Assembly (NCBI GenBank): GCA_017613475.1
Contig: JAGADT010000056.1
Span: 1-9,520 of the forward strand
DNA from: Desulfovibrionaceae bacterium
GTDB taxonomy: Bacteria > Desulfobacterota > Desulfovibrionia > Desulfovibrionales > Desulfovibrionaceae
Reading direction: 5' to 3'
Length of the DNA stretch: 9,520 nt
Both the position numbers and the translations under genes were made by a program. This document shows positions 7,775 through 9,520 of this stretch, one piece after another (position 1 is the first letter of the stretch; each line of letters opens with the position of its first letter). The notes under the pieces are model-generated. The model saw nothing but the letters and a program-made list of their open reading frames with translations. It was not told the DNA's origin and searched no databases.

Positions 7775-8571
7775 GCGGCAGTATCCTGAGAGAGTTCCCG
7801 CAGCCACAGCGTGCGCAGCCCTTCCAGAATGAGGTCGGGGCAAACAGCGTCGAAGCAGCGGCAGACCCTTGCAACAGCATGGGCGAAGCCGCCGGTGGCA
7901 ACCACTTTGCATGGCTTTGGCAAAACATCGGCGAGCCTGCCGCACAGGCCTTCGCTCATGGCGGCAAAGCCAAAGAGGAAGCCCTGGTTCATGCTGGTGA
8001 CCGTGCTTCTTCCTGGGGAGAGCTCCGTGTTGTCTACAGTCAGGGGGATGCGGGGAAGCTGGGCTGTTTTTTGTGAGAGGGCGTTGAGCGCGGAGAGCAT
8101 GCCCGGGCAGATGAGCCCGCCCATGTAGGCGTTGTGCGCCACGCAGTCAAAGGTGGTTGCCGTGCCGAAATCTATGGAAATGATGCCCGGCGAATCAGGA
8201 AAAATGTTCCGCGCGGCATAGGCGGCAACCAGGCGGTCGGCCCCCACTTCGGAAGGGCGCTCGTAGTGGTTCTCCATGGGGATGGGAACGTCCTTGTGGG
8301 CAAAGCGCACCGTGACGTTGAGGAAGCGCTGGCAGGCGTATTTCAGCAGGGGGTCCATGCCCGGCACTACGGAAGAGGCGAGGCAGCAGCGGATATCAAG
8401 GGGCCCTGTTTCCCGCACGGCCTGCTTTATCAGCCCGTCAAGGCGCAGCCCAAGCAAGTCTCCGCCTTGCACGGAATCAGTAGGCAGGGCGTAAGAGGTT
8501 TTCAGGGACCGTTCGTCTGCAATTCCAACTTTTACCGAGGTGTTTCCCACGTCCAGGATCAGTGCGTGCAT
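7771..8571 (-). CDS. coaX: type III pantothenate kinase
   Basis: CoaX phosphorylates pantothenate with ATP, the first step of coenzyme A synthesis, in the cytoplasm. The 266-residue length is normal. Seen in the sequence: the N-terminal phosphate-binding loop DVGNTSVKVG (7-16); PSEVGADRL (106-114), with the GxDR motif whose Asp112 corresponds to the catalytic base of the family; the second ASKHA nucleotide motif SIDFGTATTFD (132-142); GGLICPG (151-157); and ATGGFA (225-230) near the C-terminal adenosine-binding part. The ATG has GGAG 5 nt upstream. The stop TGA overlaps the tamA start (ATGA), so coaX is the first gene of a coaX-tamA-tamB unit. Type III kinases are not feedback-inhibited by CoA, according to family knowledge. 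No biotin-ligase (birA) partner, a common neighbour, is visible in the window. Confidence 0.96.
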   Translation of the reverse strand: MHALILDVGNTSVKVGIADERSLKTSYALPTDSVQGGDLLGLRLDGLIKQAVRETGPLDIRCCLASSVVPGMDPLLKYACQRFLNVTVRFAHKDVPIPMENHYERPSEVGADRLVAAYAARNIFPDSPGIISIDFGTATTFDCVAHNAYMGGLICPGMLSALNALSQKTAQLPRIPLTVDNTELSPGRSTVTSMNQGFLFGFAAMSEGLCGRLADVLPKPCKVVATGGFAHAVARVCRCFDAVCPDLILEGLRTLWLRELSQDTAA

Positions 8572-8617
8572 GAAATCTCCAGAAAAAAGCGCTGCGCTGG
8601 TGTTGCGTGCGGCGCAG
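8572..8617 (-). promoter_or_regulatory. coaX leader: hairpin, T6 run and Shine-Dalgarno
   Basis: On the minus strand CTGCGC (8617-8612) can pair with GCGCAG (8597-8592) across a 14-nt loop. CGC, then six Ts (8588-8583), then the coaX Shine-Dalgarno GGAG (8580-8577) follow. It resembles a weak intrinsic terminator placed right before the gene. It starts almost exactly where the predicted transcript would begin, so a regulatory leader is possible, but the stem is short. Confidence 0.35.
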
Positions 8618-8622
8618 TGTAC

Positions 8623-8651
8623 AGAATAACGCCTTCTTTGTGAACTGGAAA
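8623..8651 (-). promoter_or_regulatory. candidate promoter of coaX-tamA-tamB
   Basis: On the minus strand a -35-like TTTCCA (8651-8646, 4 of 6 consensus bases) and a -10-like TATTCT (8628-8623, 4 of 6) are separated by exactly 17 bp. The start point would lie near 8616, giving a leader of about 45 nt before coaX. The call is by eye only. Confidence 0.4.
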
Positions 8652-8712
8652 TCTTCCGGCGTTCTTTTTTAACGCATTCTGAAGGGCGTGGAGAACTTGC
8701 CGGGAAGTGTTT

Positions 8713-9201
8713 TTATTTTGCTGCTTCCGGGGATTTGGAGCTGCCATGCGCTGGCGTTCCTTCTGCCTTATGCAGGCTGCAGCTGGAGCCGCAGCACGGG
8801 CAGTCGCCGCACTCTGTCAGCGTGGCAATGATGCCGCATCCCTCATGCCGCCCGCCGGGGCACTGGCGGAGCAGCGCCTGGAGGTGGCTTTTCAAATGCC
8901 TGAGGGCGGCGATCTGCCGCTCCACTTCAGCAATATGCTTTTCCACCAGGGAATTGATCCAGTCGCAGCTGACGGTTGGATTGTCCTTAAACGCCAAAAG
9001 CTGGCGGATTTCAGCAAGGTTCATGCCGTGCATCCTGCAGCGCCGGATAAAATGGAGGCGCTCCACATCGTTTTCGCTGTACAGCCGGTAGTTGTTTTGG
9101 CTGCGGTCCGGCACGGGCAGCAGCCCCTCTTTTTCGTAGTAGCGGATGGTAACAACCTGGCACCCGCTCATTTCGGCAAGCTTGCCTATCTTGATGCCCA
9201 T
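8713..9201 (-). CDS. MerR-family heavy-metal-responsive regulator (CadR/PbrR type) with Cys-rich tail
   Basis: This 162-residue regulator should bind the dyad between it and the divergent ATPase gene and untwist the promoter when it binds a soft metal ion (Cd, Pb or Zn). The N-terminal winged-helix domain is clear: IGKLAEMSGCQVVTIRYYEKEGLL (5-28), then SQNNYRLYSENDVERLHFIRRCRMHGM and LAEIRQLL. The dimerisation helix follows. Three cysteines, Cys79 (PTVSCDW), Cys114 and Cys122 (RQCPGGRHEGCGI), lie at positions matching the metal ligands of CadR and PbrR. An additional cluster ECGDCPCCGSSC adds Cys131, 134, 136, 137 and 141, followed by a Ser/Pro/Lys-rich end. AAAGGAG ends 6 nt before the ATG, and a small hairpin (9221-9225/9229-9233) lies in the leader. 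The gene is divergent from a P1B ATPase, the classic arrangement for such sensors. No clear terminator is seen between its stop and coaX, so read-through is possible. Which metal it senses is inferred, not shown. Confidence 0.93.
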   Translation of the reverse strand: MGIKIGKLAEMSGCQVVTIRYYEKEGLLPVPDRSQNNYRLYSENDVERLHFIRRCRMHGMNLAEIRQLLAFKDNPTVSCDWINSLVEKHIAEVERQIAALRHLKSHLQALLRQCPGGRHEGCGIIATLTECGDCPCCGSSCSLHKAEGTPAHGSSKSPEAAK

Positions 9202-9207
9202 TGGCGG

Positions 9208-9214
9208 CTCCTTT
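9208..9214 (-). promoter_or_regulatory. Ribosome-binding site of the MerR-family gene
   Basis: AAAGGAG on the minus strand, 6 nt before the ATG at 9201; it confirms the chosen start. Confidence 0.8.
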
Positions 9215-9280
9215 GCAAGAGGCTGAGGCAGCCGTTATTGCATGGTGTTTGCGAAAGTGAAATTTTTTTTCAGGAAGTGC

Positions 9281-9311
9281 TTGACTCTATAGCCGCTATA
9301 GGCATTACGTC
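9281..9311 (+). promoter_or_regulatory. MerR-type operator-promoter for the metal ATPase
   Basis: A -35 box TTGACT (9281-9286) is followed at once by a perfect dyad CTATAGC-C-GCTATAG (9287-9301). The best -10 candidate (TACGTC, 9306-9311) is 19 bp after the -35. A dyad within an over-long spacer is the hallmark of MerR-controlled promoters, which stay silent until the regulator bends the DNA. The TTGACTCTATAG start resembles known Cd/Pb-responsive operators of the CadR/PbrR group. An A/T-rich tract (AATTTTTTTT, 9261-9270) just upstream could act as an UP element. The -10 is a poor match to consensus, as is common for activator-dependent promoters. Control of the MerR gene itself from the same site is likely but its minus-strand promoter is not obvious. 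Confidence 0.82.
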
Positions 9312-9346
9312 AATGGCAAAGCTAATGAAGCCACGGCGGCCAGCCT

Positions 9347-9355
9347 GGGAGGAGG
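9347..9355 (+). promoter_or_regulatory. Strong ribosome-binding site of the P1B ATPase gene
   Basis: GGGAGGAGG ends 7 nt before the ATG at 9363 and selects this start over the upstream ATG at 9313, which lacks any Shine-Dalgarno and would precede the expected transcript start. Confidence 0.85.
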
Positions 9356-9362
9356 CGTTATC

Positions 9363-9520
9363 ATGGCAGGCAGATCCTGTTGCTGCTGCGCGCACTGCGC
9401 TGAAAAAGAAGGAAGTCCGGCAGGTGTTTCATCGTCAGCGCATGGATGCGCGGATGAATGCGCTGGGGGAGCTGAAGCAACGCTGCGCGTGCCCGCTATG
9501 GACTGCCCCGTTGAAGAGGG
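9363..9520 (+). CDS. N-terminal part of a heavy-metal P1B-type ATPase (Cd/Zn/Pb exporter), cut by window edge
   Basis: Only the first 52 codons are present. Residues 1-36 form a cysteine/histidine-rich leader: CCCCAHC (6-12), then HGCADEC (27-33). From residue 39 on, ATLRVPAMDCPVEE begins a heavy-metal-associated (HMA) domain; its metal loop is MDCPVEE, the DCxxEE form found in a subset of Cd/Zn/Pb ATPases, instead of the MxCxxC of copper carriers. The membrane and ATPase domains would lie beyond the window. Such pumps sit in the inner membrane and export divalent soft metals into the periplasm at the cost of ATP. The divergent CadR/PbrR-like regulator and MerR-type promoter directly upstream support the call. 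A cation transporter of another class carrying an HMA domain, or a mercury-binding protein, is possible but less likely. Metal specificity cannot be decided from this fragment. Confidence 0.75.
   Translation, partial: MAGRSCCCCAHCAEKEGSPAGVSSSAHGCADECAGGAEATLRVPAMDCPVEE

Noticed and set aside
7775..7945. 57-codon upstream extension of tamA
   Set aside because: It would overlap coaX deeply, and its Cys/Arg-rich translation would bury the hydrophobic signal. The ATGA overlap start at 7774 fits better.
8659..8675. Inverted repeat GCGTT/AACGC around a T-rich loop
   Set aside because: A 5-bp stem with the T run in the loop instead of after it does not make a terminator; it is possibly chance.
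8559..8747. Small minus-strand frame (62 codons) between the MerR gene and coaX
   Set aside because: It overlaps both neighbours, has no good ribosome-binding site and covers the candidate promoter and leader. No support for a real protein.
9313..9520. Alternative plus-strand frame starting at ATG 9313
   Set aside because: It stays open to the window end, but it has no Shine-Dalgarno, begins before the expected transcript start and lacks motifs, whereas the frame at 9363 has both a strong ribosome site and the HMA motif.

Overview
The window comes from a GC-rich Gram-negative bacterium. The gene content (NADP-type icd, type III pantothenate kinase, a TamA/TamB pair with long periplasmic parts) and the protein style suggest Desulfovibrionaceae (Desulfovibrio/Bilophila type). 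This is inferred from impression; no database was searched. All genes lie on the minus strand except the last, which starts on the plus strand at the right edge.

Layout from left to right: 1-1127 is a minus-strand NADP-dependent isocitrate dehydrogenase missing only its C-terminal tail. 1128-1294 is a short spacer with the icd ribosome-binding site, a possible icd promoter and a hairpin terminator for the genes upstream. 1295-5827 is a 1510-residue TamB. 5828-7774 is a TamA-like Omp85 barrel protein with a lipoprotein-type signal. 7771-8571 is coaX, type III pantothenate kinase. These three form a very tight unit coaX-tamA-tamB: coaX and tamA share ATGA, and the tamA stop abuts the tamB start (TAAATG). 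8572-8712 carries a candidate coaX promoter and a leader hairpin followed by six Ts just before the coaX ribosome-binding site. 8713-9201 is a MerR-family regulator of the CadR/PbrR type with an extra cysteine-rich tail. 9202-9362 is a divergent control region with a typical MerR operator-promoter (TTGACT, 15-bp dyad, long spacer). 9363-9520 is the start of a plus-strand P1B-type heavy-metal ATPase with a cysteine-rich leader and a DCPVEE metal-binding motif.

Three functional blocks result. The first is central metabolism: icd makes 2-oxoglutarate and NADPH. The second is a CoA-synthesis gene joined to the TAM envelope-biogenesis machinery, where TamA sits in the outer membrane and TamB spans the periplasm from the inner membrane. 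The third is a metal-sensing and efflux pair, in which the MerR protein should sense Cd/Pb/Zn and switch on the divergent ATPase. I see no RNA genes, CRISPR arrays, insertion sequences or attachment sites. The points most worth a second look are the lipoprotein signal on TamA, the cysteine-rich extensions on both the metal sensor and the ATPase, and the hairpin/T-run next to the coaX ribosome-binding site. Nothing here is clearly an undescribed system.
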